A stretch of 64,000 bases of DNA from CAZKVJ01 sp964556225 (GTDB lineage: Bacteria > Actinomycetota > Acidimicrobiia > Acidimicrobiales > Ilumatobacteraceae), in assembly GCA_964556225.1 (NCBI GenBank), contig CAZKVJ010000001.1, forward strand, positions 1 to 64,000, given 5' to 3'. The notes below the pieces were generated by a model. It ran no database searches, was not told the DNA's origin, and saw nothing but the letters and a program-made list of their open reading frames with translations. The position numbers and the translations under genes were made by a program. This document shows positions 11,135 to 19,347 of this stretch, in pieces; the first letter of the stretch is position 1; every line of letters begins with the position of its first letter.

Positions 11135-11170
11135 CCGGTGGGGCCGGACCCGAGGGTCCGGCCCCACCGG
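11135..11170 (-). terminator. 17-bp perfect hairpin between binding-protein and permease genes
   Basis: Two 17-base arms (11135-11151 and 11154-11170) pair perfectly around a two-base gap. It sits between the stop of the solute-binding lipoprotein gene and the permease start. There is no U-run, so it may act as an attenuator or as a 3' stabilising structure for the upstream cistron rather than as a full terminator. Confidence 0.7.
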
Positions 11171-11175
11171 GCTCG

Positions 11176-12981
11176 TCAGCCTTCGGCCCGGAAGACGCCC
11201 GTCAGCCAGACCTGGCCGGGGAACCCGGCGCCGTCACGCATGTAGCCCTCGCCACCGGGCAGCGGGGTCTTGCCCACACCCTGGACGTCGGGCTTGAAGA
11301 TGACGCCCCAGCGGGTGTACGAGGTCGGGATGATCCAGCACTCCTTGGCGAACTGCCGGTTGATGTCCTCGGCATAGCCGCGGCGCACATCCGGGTCCGC
11401 CTCGCTGCGGGCCTTCTCCAGCAGGTCGTTGATGACCGGGTCGTTGAGGCGGCCGAAGTTCAGGGCCAGGCCACCATCGGGCTGCATCGTCTCGCCGTTC
11501 CACCAGAAGTTCTGCTGGTCGACGAGCAGACCGGCGTGGTTGCGCCAGCCGAACGCTTGGAAGCCGGGGTCGCCGAACAGGGCGTTGTTGATCAGCTTCG
11601 ACTGCTCGATCTGGTCGATGGTGACATCGACGCCGATGTCCCCCCAGACCGTCTGCAGGTACTGGGCGGTGTTCAGCGACGTGGTGGTGGTCGTGGTGCT
11701 GTAGTTGATGGTGATGGGCCCGTTGGCGGCCTCGTAGGCCTCGATCGCCGCGGCTGCGGCCTCCGGGTCGTACGGCAGGGAGCCGTTGTCCTCGAGGTAG
11801 CCCTCCTGGCCCGGTGAGAACGGACCGTTGGCCGGGGTGCCGTAGCCCTTGGCGATGACGTCGATCAGGTCCTGCTTGTCGATGGCCTGGAGGAGTGCGC
11901 ACCGAACGGACCGGTCCTGCAGCGGGCCGCCGGCCTCGGTGAGGTGGAGGAGGATGTAGTTCGTCTCGGTGAACGTGTTCTGCTCGAGCAGCTCGAGCGT
12001 GTCGTGGTCGACGAAGTCGGACACCACGCCTGCGTCAGACGTCGCGATGAGGTCGACGTCGCCGCTCTCGAGCGCCTCGGCCCGGACCTGGGAATCGGGG
12101 ATGACCCGGAACTCGATCGAGTCGAGGTAGGGCAGCGGGTTGCCGTCGGTGTCCGTCGCCCAGTAGTTCGGGTTGCGCTTCACCACGAGCTTGTCGCCCT
12201 GGGTGTAGCTGTCGAGGATGAACGGCCCGGTTCCCACGGCTTGCGTGGCCAGGGACGGGTCGGCCTTGACCTGCTCGAGCCAGGTGGGTGAGGCCATGAA
12301 GCCCCACTGGCCGCCGAGGTAGTAGGCCAAGCCCGGCCAGGGGATCGGCTGGTTCGGATCGCCACCCTTGCCGGTGTAGATCTCGAACGTGTACTCGTCC
12401 GTGGCGATGATCTTGAGCTCGCCGTTCTCCTTGGCCAGGTCGTTGACGGCAGCGGAGATGAGGATCCCGCCGCCGGCGGCCTTCAGGTTGTAGACGGCGG
12501 CCTCGGCGTTGAACGGGGTCCCGTCGTGGAACGAGATGCCCTCACGGAGCTTCACCGTCCACACCGTGTAGTCCTCGTTCGGCGTGACGCTCTCGGCCAG
12601 GTACGGCTCCGGCTCGAGGTCCTCGTTCACCACCACCAGGGGGTCGTAGAAGCTGCGGGCCCGCATCTGGCAGTACGAGTCGCACTGGACCGCAGCCGGC
12701 GTCCACGGGTTGGCGGCCTCGGCCTCGCCCGCGACGATGAGCGTGCCGCCGTAGACCGGCTCGATCGGCGCCTCGGTGGTGGTGGAGGCTGCGTCGGTGC
12801 CGGAGGGCCCCGCATCCGTGCCGGTCGGTGCCTCGGTGACCGGGGTGGTGTCGTCACCGCCTCCTACGCTGTCCTCGTCCTTCTTGTTCCCGCACGCGCC
12901 GGCGATGAGCGCGAAGCTCACCACCGCCGCCAGCACGACGCCACGCCGTCTGCCCACTCGCTTGCTGCTGAGCACCTGCAT
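11176..12981 (-). CDS. ABC transporter substrate-binding lipoprotein (SBP family 5, peptide/nickel/opine type)
   Basis: Extracellular lipid-anchored receptor of the importer, ~600 residues. The signal peptide has a twin-Arg-rich n-region, a hydrophobic stretch and the lipobox LIAGAC (Cys ~28), followed by a Gly/Asp/Thr-rich linker typical of actinobacterial lipoproteins. The mature part is an SBP_bac_5 protein, with YTVWTVKLREGISFHDGTPF as the family signature. Two starts compete. ATG 12981 abuts an AGGGGG stretch with no spacing, whereas GTG 12975 sits six bases after it, so the real protein may be two residues shorter. It is the first gene of the operon, read from a strong promoter at 13.06-13.09 kb. 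Confidence 0.92.
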   Translation of the reverse strand: MQVLSSKRVGRRRGVVLAAVVSFALIAGACGNKKDEDSVGGGDDTTPVTEAPTGTDAGPSGTDAASTTTEAPIEPVYGGTLIVAGEAEAANPWTPAAVQCDSYCQMRARSFYDPLVVVNEDLEPEPYLAESVTPNEDYTVWTVKLREGISFHDGTPFNAEAAVYNLKAAGGGILISAAVNDLAKENGELKIIATDEYTFEIYTGKGGDPNQPIPWPGLAYYLGGQWGFMASPTWLEQVKADPSLATQAVGTGPFILDSYTQGDKLVVKRNPNYWATDTDGNPLPYLDSIEFRVIPDSQVRAEALESGDVDLIATSDAGVVSDFVDHDTLELLEQNTFTETNYILLHLTEAGGPLQDRSVRCALLQAIDKQDLIDVIAKGYGTPANGPFSPGQEGYLEDNGSLPYDPEAAAAAIEAYEAANGPITINYSTTTTTTSLNTAQYLQTVWGDIGVDVTIDQIEQSKLINNALFGDPGFQAFGWRNHAGLLVDQQNFWWNGETMQPDGGLALNFGRLNDPVINDLLEKARSEADPDVRRGYAEDINRQFAKECWIIPTSYTRWGVIFKPDVQGVGKTPLPGGEGYMRDGAGFPGQVWLTGVFRAEG

Positions 12982-13041
12982 CCCCCTGTCGAGTTCGTTC
13001 CCGGCGCCGAACCGCTGCCCGACGCCCGGGACCCCCTGTGA

Positions 13042-13056
13042 CCGCTGACACAGCGG
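13042..13056. promoter_or_regulatory. Inverted repeat at predicted transcription start of transporter operon
   Basis: Perfect 6+3+6 dyad (ccgctg-aca-cagcgg) just downstream of the -10 box of the solute-binding gene. Its position at the predicted +1 fits an operator; the TetR encoded at the end of the operon is an obvious candidate ligand. Confidence 0.4.
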
Positions 13057-13063
13057 CGGCGTG

Positions 13064-13091
13064 ATGATAGCCACTATCGACACCGTGTCAA
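13064..13091 (-). promoter_or_regulatory. Sigma70-like promoter of the peptide-type ABC operon
   Basis: On the minus strand TTGACA (13091-13086) and TATCAT (13069-13064) are separated by 16 bases. The -35 box lies inside a perfect 6+3+6 inverted repeat (13084-13098) and the -10 box overlaps a 5+3+5 inverted repeat (13066-13078), so the promoter is probably repressed or activated by dimeric regulators. Predicted start near 13057 leaves a leader of about 75 bases. Confidence 0.7.
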
Positions 13092-13117
13092 CGACACGGA
13101 GCGAACGTTGCGGCCAC

Positions 13118-13123
13118 TACGGT
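13118..13123 (+). promoter_or_regulatory. -10-like hexamer for leaderless ppk2 mRNA
   Basis: TACGGT lies seven bases before the GTG at 13131 and there is no Shine-Dalgarno sequence. Confidence 0.45.
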
Positions 13124-13130
13124 CCGGGAC

Positions 13131-13961
13131 GTGCTCAGCAAGCTGATCGTGCGGCCCGGCACTCGGGCTCGGCTGGCCGATCGCCGGGCGGACGAGACGT
13201 TCGGGTGGACCAAGGAGGACGCCCGGGTCGAGACGGCCCGGTTGCTGGGGGAGCTGTCGGTGCTGCAGTCCCGGCTGTACGCCGAGGGGACCCGGGCCGT
13301 GCTCCTGGTCCTTCAGGCGATGGATGCCGCGGGCAAGGACGGCACGATCCGCCGGGTGTTCACCGGCGTCAACCCGCAGGGGGTGGTGACGCAATCGCTC
13401 AAGGCGCCCTCGGCGACCGAGCTGGCCCACGACTACCTGTGGCGGGTGCACGCGGTGATGCCCCGGCGGGGTGAGATCGGCGTGTTCAACCGCAGCCACT
13501 ACGAAGACGTGCTCGTGGCGCGGGTGCGCGGGCTGGTGCCCGAGTCGGTGTGGCGTCCGCGCTACCGCCACATCCGAGAGCTCGAGCGGATGCTCGCCGA
13601 CGAGGGCACGACGGTGCTGAAGGTGCACCTGCAGATCTCCCGCGACGAGCAGGGCCGCCGGCTCCAGGCCCGCATCGACGACGCCGAGAGCCGCTGGAAG
13701 TTCCAGGCTGTCGATCTCGAGGACCGCCAGCACTGGGACGCCTACCAGGAAGCGTACGAGGAGGCGCTGACGGAGACCAGCACCCGGTGGGCGCCGTGGT
13801 ACGTCGTGCCCGCCGACCGGCGCTGGTCGCGCGACCTGTGCGTGATGCGGCTCCTCGTCGACACCCTCGAGCGGATGAACCCCCAGCTGCCGACCCCCAC
13901 CGTCGACCTCACCGGCGTCGTCGTCGACCCCACCCCCTCGCGTTCTGGTCCCAGGAAGTAG
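13131..13961 (+). CDS. Polyphosphate kinase 2 family protein (polyphosphate-nucleotide phosphotransferase)
   Basis: Cytoplasmic PPK2-family enzyme of 276 residues that transfers phosphate between inorganic polyphosphate and nucleotides. Walker A-like QAMDAAGKDGTIRR (~62-75) and the Walker B/lid region with FNRSHYEDVLVARV (~121-134) are both present, and the length is that of a single-domain PPK2. Whether it prefers AMP, ADP or GDP cannot be decided by eye. The last codons and the TAG stop are supplied by a 49-base palindromic repeat, so the C-terminal SRSGPRK is repeat-derived. A TACGGT hexamer seven bases before the GTG suggests a leaderless message. It is divergent from the ABC operon. Confidence 0.9.
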   Translation: MLSKLIVRPGTRARLADRRADETFGWTKEDARVETARLLGELSVLQSRLYAEGTRAVLLVLQAMDAAGKDGTIRRVFTGVNPQGVVTQSLKAPSATELAHDYLWRVHAVMPRRGEIGVFNRSHYEDVLVARVRGLVPESVWRPRYRHIRELERMLADEGTTVLKVHLQISRDEQGRRLQARIDDAESRWKFQAVDLEDRQHWDAYQEAYEEALTETSTRWAPWYVVPADRRWSRDLCVMRLLVDTLERMNPQLPTPTVDLTGVVVDPTPSRSGPRK

Positions 13962-13990
13962 CGCTGAGCGCTACCAGCCAGGACCAGAAC
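13942..13990 (+). repeat. 49-base palindromic repeat, family A, copy 1
   Basis: Left arm 13942-13965, central G at 13966, right arm 13967-13990. The left arm is identical to copy 2 and differs by one base from copy 3. The arms pair over the outer ~10 and inner 7 bases but not in the middle. Outer C-rich and G-rich flanks (13929-13937 and 13991-13999) extend the stem. The element overlaps the 3' end and stop codon of ppk2. Confidence 0.85.
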
Positions 13991-14036
13991 GGGGTGGGGT
14001 AGCGTCGCGGTGAGGCCCGCTGACAAGGAGCGAGGG

Positions 14037-14534
14037 GTGTCCGACGAGCGCGAGATCATGTCCTGGGAGCTGTTCGGGATCGCTTCGCGCGACGTGGCGC
14101 AGATGGTGGCCGACGACGGCTACGAGCCGGACATGGTGCTGGCCATCGCCCGAGGCGGCCTGCTCATCGGCGGCGCCCTCGGGTACGCGCTGTCGGTGAA
14201 GAACGTCTACACGATGAACGTCGAGTTCTACACGGGCGTCGACGAACGCCTCGAGGTGCCGCGGATCCTGCCGCCGGCGCCCGACTTCGTGGACCTGCAC
14301 GACGCCCGCATCCTCATCGCCGACGACGTCGCCGACACCGGGCACACCTTGCGCAGCGTCCACGACTTCTGTGCCGGCAAGGTGGGCGAGGTGCGCAGCG
14401 CCGTGCTCTACGAGAAGCCGCACTCGGTGGTGCGCTGCGACTACGTGTGGCGCCGCACCGACAAGTGGATCAACTTCCCCTGGAGCGACAAGGACCCCGT
14501 GGCCAAGCGGGCGTGGAGCGTGAAGGACGCCTGA
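14037..14534 (+). CDS. Phosphoribosyltransferase domain protein
   Basis: A 165-residue type I phosphoribosyltransferase fold. The PRPP-binding loop reads ILIADDVADTGHTL (~89-102), with the paired acidic residues and TG expected of the family, and the hydrophobic strand MVLAIARGGLLIGGAL lies before it. This resembles hypoxanthine/xanthine-guanine-type or regulatory PRTases, and the purine-specificity loop is not diagnostic. The GTG at 14037 has AAGGAG six bases upstream, better than other starts. The C-terminus has the WINFPW segment also seen in Gpt-like and archaeal PRTases. Its place beside polyphosphate kinase hints at nucleotide salvage, but the genes are separated by a repeat. Confidence 0.8.
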   Translation: MSDEREIMSWELFGIASRDVAQMVADDGYEPDMVLAIARGGLLIGGALGYALSVKNVYTMNVEFYTGVDERLEVPRILPPAPDFVDLHDARILIADDVADTGHTLRSVHDFCAGKVGEVRSAVLYEKPHSVVRCDYVWRRTDKWINFPWSDKDPVAKRAWSVKDA

Positions 14535-14541
14535 GCAGCGC

Positions 14542-15642
14542 TCAGCCCTCGGCGAAGACGAGGTGCTGGCGCACCGCTTCCTCGGTGACGACGCCGACCA
14601 AGCGGTCGTCGCTCCACACCGTCAGCAGGGGGAGCGCCGGACGGAGCCGGGCGAGCGCGGACGTGAGCTGCTCGTCGGGGCGGGCCTTGGCGATCTGCTG
14701 CAGCGGCACCGCCAGCTCGCCGAGCTCGGTGTCGGGCCGGCGCAGCTCGGGGACCCGCCACAGCTGCTCCTCGGCGACAAGGCCGACCGTGGCGCCGGTG
14801 GGGTCGTCGACGGCGACCACGCCGGGCAGGCCGAGCCGCCGGCGCTGCCAGAGCATGGTCTCGGCGTCGGTGTCACGCGGTGCATGGGCGATGCCGTAGA
14901 AGGTGAGGTCGGCCACCAGCAGCCCGGCGAGGCGCTGGCGAGCCTGGGCGCCCTGGCGCTCGGCGCTGGCGTTGAGGGCGATGAACACACCGGTGACGAT
15001 CACGAACACGCCGCCGGCGCCGTTGACCATGAGGTACACGCCGATCCCCGCGATCGCCCAGCCGATGAACCGCCCAGCGTTGGCGGCCTCGGCCATGGCG
15101 AGGTAGCGGTCGCCGTGGCGGCCCCACCGCCATGCCGTGACGAGTCGCCCGCCGTCGAGGGGGGCGCCGGGCAGCAGGTTGAACGCCGCCAGGAGCAGGT
15201 TGATGACGCCGAGCCAGCCGACCATCGTCACCGCCTCGCCGGACACGCCCCGGGAGTCGAGCCACAGCGCGCCACCCAGCCCGATGCCGCCGAGGACGGC
15301 GCTGGCGACCGGGCCGGCGAGCGCGATCCACCCCTGCGCCTTGGCCGTCGGTGGCTCGTCGGACAGCTGCGCCAGCCCGCCGAGACCCCACAGCGTGATC
15401 GACTCGGTCGCCACGCCGTACCGGCGCGCCGTGAGGGCGTGGGCGAGCTCGTGCGCGAGCACGGAGCCGAAGAAGGCGACCGCCGCCGCCACGGCGGCGG
15501 TGACGGAGCCGGCGGACAGCCCGTCACGCGGCGCGACGGCGTGGGCGAGGTTCAGCGACAGGAGCACGCCGATGACGACGAGGCTCCAGTGCACGAGCAC
15601 CGGGATGCCGGCGATGCGGCCGAAGCGGATCGATCCCTGCAT
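14542..15642 (-). CDS. Site-2 protease family membrane metalloprotease with CBS-like C-terminus
   Basis: A 366-residue M50-family intramembrane zinc protease. The zinc motif HELAH (His64, Glu65, His68) lies in the second membrane segment and the third ligand motif LPGAPLDGGR lies in a later one. About six membrane segments are followed by a ~130-residue cytoplasmic part that looks like a pair of degenerate CBS domains (ending VWSDDRLVGVVTEEAV). This matches the Rip3-type subgroup, whose physiological substrates are mostly unknown. The ATG at 15642 was chosen because it has AGGACC just upstream and begins with the conserved IRFGRIAGIPV segment; the longer open frame adds a non-conserved Arg-rich lead. 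It converges with the phosphoribosyltransferase gene. Confidence 0.88.
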   Translation of the reverse strand: MQGSIRFGRIAGIPVLVHWSLVVIGVLLSLNLAHAVAPRDGLSAGSVTAAVAAAVAFFGSVLAHELAHALTARRYGVATESITLWGLGGLAQLSDEPPTAKAQGWIALAGPVASAVLGGIGLGGALWLDSRGVSGEAVTMVGWLGVINLLLAAFNLLPGAPLDGGRLVTAWRWGRHGDRYLAMAEAANAGRFIGWAIAGIGVYLMVNGAGGVFVIVTGVFIALNASAERQGAQARQRLAGLLVADLTFYGIAHAPRDTDAETMLWQRRRLGLPGVVAVDDPTGATVGLVAEEQLWRVPELRRPDTELGELAVPLQQIAKARPDEQLTSALARLRPALPLLTVWSDDRLVGVVTEEAVRQHLVFAEG

Positions 15643-15691
15643 GGTGGTCCTGTGGCTGGGAAGGGTACCGACGACCCGTGCGCGCGCAACG

Positions 15692-17242
15692 TCAGGCGCG
15701 GCGCAGCACCGTGAGGGCGGCGTTGCGTCCGCTCGCTCCCCAGATGCCCGCACCGGGGAAGGTCGCCGCCCCGGTGAGGTACAGCCCGGCCACCGGCGTC
15801 TCGTAGCGGGTGAGCTCCCGATCGCGCCCCCGCAGCGCGGCGAGCGGTCCGCCGGCGAAGCTGGTGGCGTGGCCGCGCGGGAGGTGGAACTCGCGCTCGT
15901 ACACGTCGGGCGTCATCGCCCGCCACTCGCTCACACCCTCGAGGAAGCCCGGCTCGACCAGCTCGGCGTAGCGCTCGAGCCAGCGCCGCGGCTCGGTGGA
16001 TCCCGCCCATCCTCCCGTGAGGCCGTACGGGGTGCACAGCGCCTCCAGGCTGAGCACGTGGCGTCCCGGCGCCCCCATGGACGGGTCCAGCACCGACGGC
16101 ACGTTCACGAGGAGGCCGGGCCGCTCCGGCACCCGACCGGCCGCCATGTCGCGGACACCACGGTCGAGCTCGGTCAGGGTCGGGCTGACCACCATCGTGG
16201 GGTCGAGGGGATCGAAGCCGAACCGCTCGGCCAGCGTCGCATCGAGCGCTCGGTAGCGGGGAAGGGTCGTGATCACGGCGTCGACCTTCGACTCGTAGCC
16301 GTCCGAAGCGGGCAGGCGCGCGTAGCGCTCGAGGCCCGCCGGGGCGTGGGTCAACCACTCGACGAACGTCCGGCGGGGATCGCACGCGGACACCACGACG
16401 CGAGCACGCAGCTCCGTGCCGTCGGCCAGCGCCACCCCCCGGACGCGCGGGCCCTCGCAGCGGATGGCGACCACCCGAGCCTGGGTGCGGAGCTCGCCGC
16501 CGTGGTGCGTGAAGGCGGCGAGCAGACTGCGCGGCACCATCCCGCTGCCACCGACGGGTCGACCGACCTGTGCCGCGTGGCGCAGGGCGTAGGTGAGCGC
16601 GCCGAGCCCGGTGCCGGGCGTCTCGGGCGACACGCCCCAGATCGTCGGGCCGATCAGCATCGCCGGTGCCCGCAGCGCATCGCCGGCGAAGAACGAGCGC
16701 ATGACCTCGGCACCGCTGGCGCGGCTCCACCTCAACAGCGTCGTCGCGCCCCGTCCCCGGCGCTCGATCACCCGCCGCAGCAGGCCACCGGCCGACGGCG
16801 GCTCGGCCGCCGCGGCCAGCACCAGACGCGCCGCAGGGACTGCCACCTCGGCGTACCGGCGGTAGCCGTCGACCTCGCCCGGGTGGGTCTGCGCCAGCGC
16901 GTCGAGCGTGCGCTCCACGTCGTGGAACACCGGCCACGACGGGCCAGCGTCCCAGAGCTGGTTCAGCTGGGCCGGCTCGACGTCGAGGTAGCGCAGGCCG
17001 AAGCGCTCGAGGCGCAGCTCGTCGATGACCGGCGTGGTGCGGAACGTGACGTGGTCGCAGCTGCAGATGTTCACGGTGACGCCGCCGAAGGGCTCGCTCG
17101 CCGCGGTGCCGCCCACCTCGGCGCGCGCCTCGACCAGCACGGTGCGCATCCCGGCGCGCGCCAGGTAGGCGGCGCAGACCAGCCCGTTGTGGCCGGCGCC
17201 GATCACCACGGCATCCCAGTCGGCGGTGGTGGGGTCGGTCAT
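15692..17242 (-). CDS. NAD(P)/FAD-dependent oxidoreductase, CrtI/PYROXD2-like
   Basis: A 516-residue flavoprotein of the phytoene-desaturase-like superfamily. The N-terminal dinucleotide-binding motif is VIGAGHNGLVCAAYLARAG (~13-31), followed by an acidic residue ending the second strand (VLVEAR). The C-terminal FAD motif appears as GLYLTGAATFPGAGIWGASG (~485-504), as in PYROXD2/CrtI proteins. No carotenoid genes lie nearby, so carotenoid desaturation should not be assumed; related actinobacterial proteins have no assigned substrate. It is divergent from a creatininase-family gene, with only 35 bases between the two starts. Confidence 0.85.
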   Translation of the reverse strand: MTDPTTADWDAVVIGAGHNGLVCAAYLARAGMRTVLVEARAEVGGTAASEPFGGVTVNICSCDHVTFRTTPVIDELRLERFGLRYLDVEPAQLNQLWDAGPSWPVFHDVERTLDALAQTHPGEVDGYRRYAEVAVPAARLVLAAAAEPPSAGGLLRRVIERRGRGATTLLRWSRASGAEVMRSFFAGDALRAPAMLIGPTIWGVSPETPGTGLGALTYALRHAAQVGRPVGGSGMVPRSLLAAFTHHGGELRTQARVVAIRCEGPRVRGVALADGTELRARVVVSACDPRRTFVEWLTHAPAGLERYARLPASDGYESKVDAVITTLPRYRALDATLAERFGFDPLDPTMVVSPTLTELDRGVRDMAAGRVPERPGLLVNVPSVLDPSMGAPGRHVLSLEALCTPYGLTGGWAGSTEPRRWLERYAELVEPGFLEGVSEWRAMTPDVYEREFHLPRGHATSFAGGPLAALRGRDRELTRYETPVAGLYLTGAATFPGAGIWGASGRNAALTVLRRA

Positions 17243-17265
17243 CGCCGGGCATTCTGGCCGTTCGA

Positions 17266-17271
17266 TAGGTT
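17266..17271 (+). promoter_or_regulatory. -10-like hexamer before creatininase-family gene
   Basis: TAGGTT lies six bases before the GTG at 17278 in a 35-base divergent gap, with no Shine-Dalgarno sequence. Confidence 0.4.
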
Positions 17272-17277
17272 GCAGCG

Positions 17278-18060
17278 GTGACCGCGACCCGACGACGGCT
17301 GGCCGATCTCACCGGCCCGCAGGTGCTCGAGGCGATCCGCCCCGGATCGATCCTGGTGCAGCCGCTCGGTGCCATCGAGCAGCACGGTCCCCACCTGCCG
17401 CTCAGCACCGACCTCGTCATCGCCGAGTCGGTCGCCGAGGCGGGCGTCGCCGCCGTGGCAGACGACGTCGACGCGTGGCTCCTGCCGGCGCTCGCGGTGA
17501 CGAAGTCGAACGAGCACTCGTGGTCGGCGGGGACGCTCGACCTGTCGGTGGCGACGATGCTGGCGGTGCTCGACGACCTCGGCCGTGCCGTGGCGCGCAC
17601 CTCCGCCCGCAAGCTGGTCTTCCTGAACGGCCATGGCGGCAACAGCGCGCTCGTGGGCATGGCCAACCGGGAGCTGCGTCTCGGCCACGGCCTGATGACG
17701 TTCCTCGCCCACCCGTTCGTCCCGCCCGACCAGGGCGGAGCCTCGGAGCCCGGCGAGCTCGGGATGGGCGTCCACGGCGGCGCCGACGAGACGTCGCTGA
17801 TGCTCCACCTGCGCCCGGAGCTGGTTCACATGGAGCGGGCCGTGCGCAACGTGCCCGAGTGGATGGCCGCGAACCGCCAGGTGCGCTTCGGTGGGCCGGT
17901 CGCGTTCGGGTGGTGCTCGGACGACTTCGGCCCGCACGGGGTGATCGGCGACCCGACCACCGCTACGGCCGGGCGAGGGCGCCTGCTGTTCGACGCCGGC
18001 GTCGAGACGTTCGCCGCGGCGTTGCGCGAGATCGCCGCGTTCGAGCTGCCCCATCGCTGA
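17278..18060 (+). CDS. Creatininase-family amidohydrolase
   Basis: A 260-residue metal-dependent amidase of the creatininase family, whose members open cyclic amides or similar C-N bonds. The N-terminal metal site is in GAIEQHGPHLPLSTD (Glu, His and Asp ligands), the second His is in LNGHGGN and the last acidic ligand is in HGGADETSLM. All expected ligands are present, so the enzyme should be active. Other family members include MftE of mycofactocin biosynthesis and enzymes of riboflavin/F420 chemistry, but none of the partner genes for those pathways is in the window. It converges with the ABC-transporter cluster, with a hairpin between them. Confidence 0.85.
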   Translation: MTATRRRLADLTGPQVLEAIRPGSILVQPLGAIEQHGPHLPLSTDLVIAESVAEAGVAAVADDVDAWLLPALAVTKSNEHSWSAGTLDLSVATMLAVLDDLGRAVARTSARKLVFLNGHGGNSALVGMANRELRLGHGLMTFLAHPFVPPDQGGASEPGELGMGVHGGADETSLMLHLRPELVHMERAVRNVPEWMAANRQVRFGGPVAFGWCSDDFGPHGVIGDPTTATAGRGRLLFDAGVETFAAALREIAAFELPHR

Positions 18061-18066
18061 CGCGAC

Positions 18067-18099
18067 GAGGGCACCGGCCCGTCACGAGCCGGCGCCCTC
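18067..18099. terminator. Bidirectional hairpin between convergent genes
   Basis: Arms 18067-18078 and 18088-18099 pair over 12 positions with one mismatch around a nine-base loop. It lies between the creatininase gene and the 3' end of the binding-protein gene, so it can end transcription from both sides. No long T-run is visible. Confidence 0.55.
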
Positions 18100-18112
18100 C
18101 GTCATCATCCGG

Positions 18113-19267
18113 TCAGGACGAGACGCCGATCGACGGGTCGATGAACTGGTTCGTGTAGGCGCTCTCGGCCGTGTAGCCGTCGGGCAGCTCGATGCTCTTG
18201 GACTCGAGCACCGGGCCGATGGCCTCGAACAGCGCCTGCATCCGATCGGGGTCGAAGTTGCCGTACGTGTCGTCCGGCCCGTTCCCCGAGATGCCCAGCT
18301 CAGCCATCAGCCGCACGGCCTCGGCGTTCAGCTCCGGCGACAGCGTCCAGTAGTTGTTGTAGCCCTCGGTGATCTCGAGCAGCTGGTCGTTCACCGGCTG
18401 CGGGTCGGCGAAGTAGTCGACCCACGCCTGCTGCAGCACCGGCACGAGCACCTCGAGGCACGGCGACAGCTCGTCGAGGCGCTCGGTGAGCACCGAGTAC
18501 ATCGCCGGGTAGGGCTGCCAGCCGAGGTCGTGGACCAGCAGGAAGTCGACCGGCGCCGGAGCGCCGTCCTTCCACTCGATGAGGTTCTCGTACTTGTAGA
18601 CCTCGTTGGTGGCGAAGCCCTGCTGGATGAAGTCACCGCCGGCCTCGATCCACTGGTCGGGTGCACCGCCGTAGTTCGGGTCGCTCTGGCTCTCGTCCAT
18701 GTTCCCCTGCGCGATCAGCCAGTCGATGTAGGTGACGCTCGGGAAGTGGAGGACGCGCTTGCCGGAGGCCCCGATGCTGGACGGGTCGTCGGCGCTGACG
18801 TCGGTCTGCTCGGGATCCCACATCAGCATCTGCGGGTTGATCTCGAGCGTGGTCGCGACCCCGGTCACCTCGACGGTGGGGGCGGTCGTCATCGCGTCGT
18901 CGGTGTTCACGTAGCCGAGCGTGATGTCCTGGTCGGTCTTCATGACCGCCGTCACCGGCTGGAACTCGATGGCGTCACCGCCGGCTCGAACCTCGACGGT
19001 CTCGATGCCGCCCACCGCGTACTTCTCGTCGATCGGGCCCGAGTACGTGAAGTTCTCGGTGTCGATCTCACCTCCGGTGCCGATGAGCTGGTACGTGCCG
19101 CCGTGCTCGGCCTCTGGCCACCAGTCGGTCTGGATGACCAGGTTCTGCGGGCAGGCGCCCTCGCCGCCGCTGGCGTCGCCCCCGTCATCGTCGTCGTCGC
19201 CGCACGCAGCGCCGACGAGACCGAGCACGATCGTGAGCGCAAGCGCCCCCCGAACTGAGCTTCTCAT
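18113..19267 (-). CDS. ABC transporter substrate-binding lipoprotein, NMT1/ThiY-SsuA type
   Basis: A 384-residue lipoprotein receptor. The signal peptide ends in the lipobox LVGAAC (Cys ~22) followed by an Asp/Gly linker. The mature N-terminus (LVIQTDWWPEAEHGG) matches the NMT1/ThiY-type periplasmic fold, used for thiamine pyrimidine precursors, nitrate, taurine or aromatic compounds. ATG 19267 has GGGGGAG at proper spacing. It is the last gene of a four-gene unit: amidohydrolase, ATPase, permease, receptor. The neighbouring cytosine-deaminase-like hydrolase favours a pyrimidine-like or other cyclic-amide substrate; this is inference. Confidence 0.85.
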   Translation of the reverse strand: MRSSVRGALALTIVLGLVGAACGDDDDDGGDASGGEGACPQNLVIQTDWWPEAEHGGTYQLIGTGGEIDTENFTYSGPIDEKYAVGGIETVEVRAGGDAIEFQPVTAVMKTDQDITLGYVNTDDAMTTAPTVEVTGVATTLEINPQMLMWDPEQTDVSADDPSSIGASGKRVLHFPSVTYIDWLIAQGNMDESQSDPNYGGAPDQWIEAGGDFIQQGFATNEVYKYENLIEWKDGAPAPVDFLLVHDLGWQPYPAMYSVLTERLDELSPCLEVLVPVLQQAWVDYFADPQPVNDQLLEITEGYNNYWTLSPELNAEAVRLMAELGISGNGPDDTYGNFDPDRMQALFEAIGPVLESKSIELPDGYTAESAYTNQFIDPSIGVSS

Positions 19268-19347
19268 TGGATCTCCCCCTCGGAGACGTGTTGGACGGAA
19301 CGCCGGTGGTCGGCCGGCGGTGGATCGGTGGGGCGCGAGCCTCCACC

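Noticed and set aside
17278..18060. Creatininase-family gene as mycofactocin MftE
   Set aside because: No mftA, mftB, mftC or mftD homologue is in the window, so the family name alone does not support it.
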